From: an uncultured Treponema sp.
Lineage (GTDB): Bacteria > Spirochaetota > Spirochaetia > Treponematales > Treponemataceae
DNA: 14,091 bases
Direction of reading: 5' to 3'
Assembly: GCA_945833725.1 (NCBI GenBank)
Contig: CAMAFU010000023.1
Span: forward strand, 1 to 14,091
Shown: positions 13,406 to 14,091 of the stretch, piece after piece
How the letters are laid out: the number at the start of each line of letters is the position of its first letter
Numbering within the stretch: the first letter of the stretch is position 1
The notes under the pieces: generated by a model
The model's database searches: none
What the model saw: the letters and a program-made list of their open reading frames with translations, nothing else
What the model was told of the DNA's origin: nothing
Made by a program: the position numbers and the translations under genes

Positions 13406-14091
13406 TTTTTTTCGGCTTCTTCGTTTAGTGAGGATTTTTTTCTGTTGTATTCAAAAAGCGAAAGTCCCCGGTCATTTGCATCTCTTATTCTTTTTAAGTA
13501 CCAACTTCCGTCGCATATTTTTTCTGCATCTTCAAGAAGTTCGTTGCACTGTCCGTATTCTTTATTTTCAAAAAGCAGCTGAGAAAGGAAAATATCGGCA
13601 AAATAATTTTCTGCAGGAGAAACAGAATTTTGTTTTGCTTTTTGGAAAAGTTGAAGGGATTTTTTCTTTGAACCGCCGGTAATTTTTGGGGCAAAGTAAT
13701 ACCACTGACCTAAATTTGTAAGTCCGTACGACAGGTTTGGATTTTTTTCCAGGGCTTTTTCGTAATGAGGGCGAACAGTTGTTCCGTATTTTATTACATC
13801 GGAAAGGGAAAAACCCATGTAGCAGGAGGTAACATCTCCCCATGTTACAAGAAAATATTCGTGCAGGTCGTCTGTGCTGTTTTTTTGTACATAGCTTTCG
13901 ATTTTTTTAAGCTGTCTGCCTAAAATTTCCTGCTGATTTTTTTTCTGCTCCGGTTTTTCGTAAAGATAATTGTATTTTTCCATAACGAAAAAATTTTCCA
14001 TTACCAGCTGTTCCTGAGGGGAAAGGGAATTTAACAGTTCCTGATTTGTTTCAATAAAACTGTCTATAGAAGAAATTATTTTTTGAATTTC
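13402..14091 (-). CDS. TPR-like helical repeat protein, C-terminal part (5' end beyond window)
   Basis: The frame is open from the right window edge to TAA at 13404-13402, giving 229 residues without a confirmed start. The ATG at 14001 is internal because coding continues upstream (ending NSLSPQEQLV). The visible protein is rich in Lys, Glu and aromatic residues and helical. It has TPR-like pairs such as SYGLTNLGQWYYFAP with ITGGSKKKSLQLFQKAKQ, then YFADIFLSQLLFENKEYGQCNELLEDA. The LG-x-YYFAP...GGSKKKAL-type pattern occurs in spirochaetal and proteobacterial TPR lipoproteins, some encoded beside TRAP transporters. No signal peptide can be judged because the N-terminus is missing. The partner and role are unknown. 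Confidence 0.68.
   Translation of the reverse strand, partial: EIQKIISSIDSFIETNQELLNSLSPQEQLVMENFFVMEKYNYLYEKPEQKKNQQEILGRQLKKIESYVQKNSTDDLHEYFLVTWGDVTSCYMGFSLSDVIKYGTTVRPHYEKALEKNPNLSYGLTNLGQWYYFAPKITGGSKKKSLQLFQKAKQNSVSPAENYFADIFLSQLLFENKEYGQCNELLEDAEKICDGSWYLKRIRDANDRGLSLFEYNRKKSSLNEEAEKK

Noticed and set aside
1..14091. CRISPR array, tRNA, rRNA, transposase or phage genes
   Set aside because: No regularly spaced direct repeats, cloverleaf-like segments or mobile-element proteins were recognised on either strand.

Overview
The window is AT-rich, chromosome-like bacterial DNA. It has tight operons, good Shine-Dalgarno (SD) sites on some genes and a Gram-negative style outer-membrane export module (LolA-like carrier, RND pump, lipoprotein). 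Protein style and gene mix point most strongly to a host-associated Treponema (spirochaete). That assignment is from recognition only, with no marker gene to prove it. No rRNA, tRNA, CRISPR array, insertion sequence or phage gene was seen.

Layout. (1) 1-3587, plus strand: the 3' end of an operon. It holds the last codons of an upstream gene, a LolA-like periplasmic carrier, an MMPL/RND exporter and a DUF3261-like lipoprotein. This trio is characteristic of aryl-polyene (APE) and related lipid-polyene clusters, whose biosynthetic genes would lie upstream of the window. (2) 3588-3706: a structured, GC-rich intergenic repeat. (3) 3707-5688, minus strand: a DUS-family tRNA-dihydrouridine synthase and a LacX-type aldose epimerase. 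(4) 5811-7780, plus strand: promoter, leader hairpin, fabD, a second copy of the intergenic repeat, fabG and a terminator. (5) 7848-9315, minus strand: an MgtC/SapB-type membrane protein and a small protein that looks like a short-chain dehydrogenase (SDR) fold stripped of its catalytic motifs. (6) 9385-10614, plus strand: a divergent dicarboxylate/amino acid:cation symporter, sharing a compact symmetric promoter region with the SDR-like gene. (7) 10654-14091, minus strand: a PAS-like/GGDEF/EAL cyclic-di-GMP protein, a uridine phosphorylase and the C-terminal part of a TPR-like protein that runs off the window.

How it fits together. fabD and fabG supply malonyl-ACP and beta-ketoacyl-ACP reduction for fatty acid synthesis. 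The export trio probably moves an acyl or polyene lipid to the outer membrane, but opposite-strand genes separate it from fabDG and I see no sign of one regulon. The remaining genes are ordinary housekeeping or signalling units.

The most notable non-coding signals are: two diverged copies of one modular intergenic repeat; a divergent promoter pair built symmetrically around one shared -35 hexamer; several genes whose -10 box sits only 7-10 bases before the start codon with no SD (predicted leaderless mRNAs); and large inverted repeats around the fabD and udp promoters.
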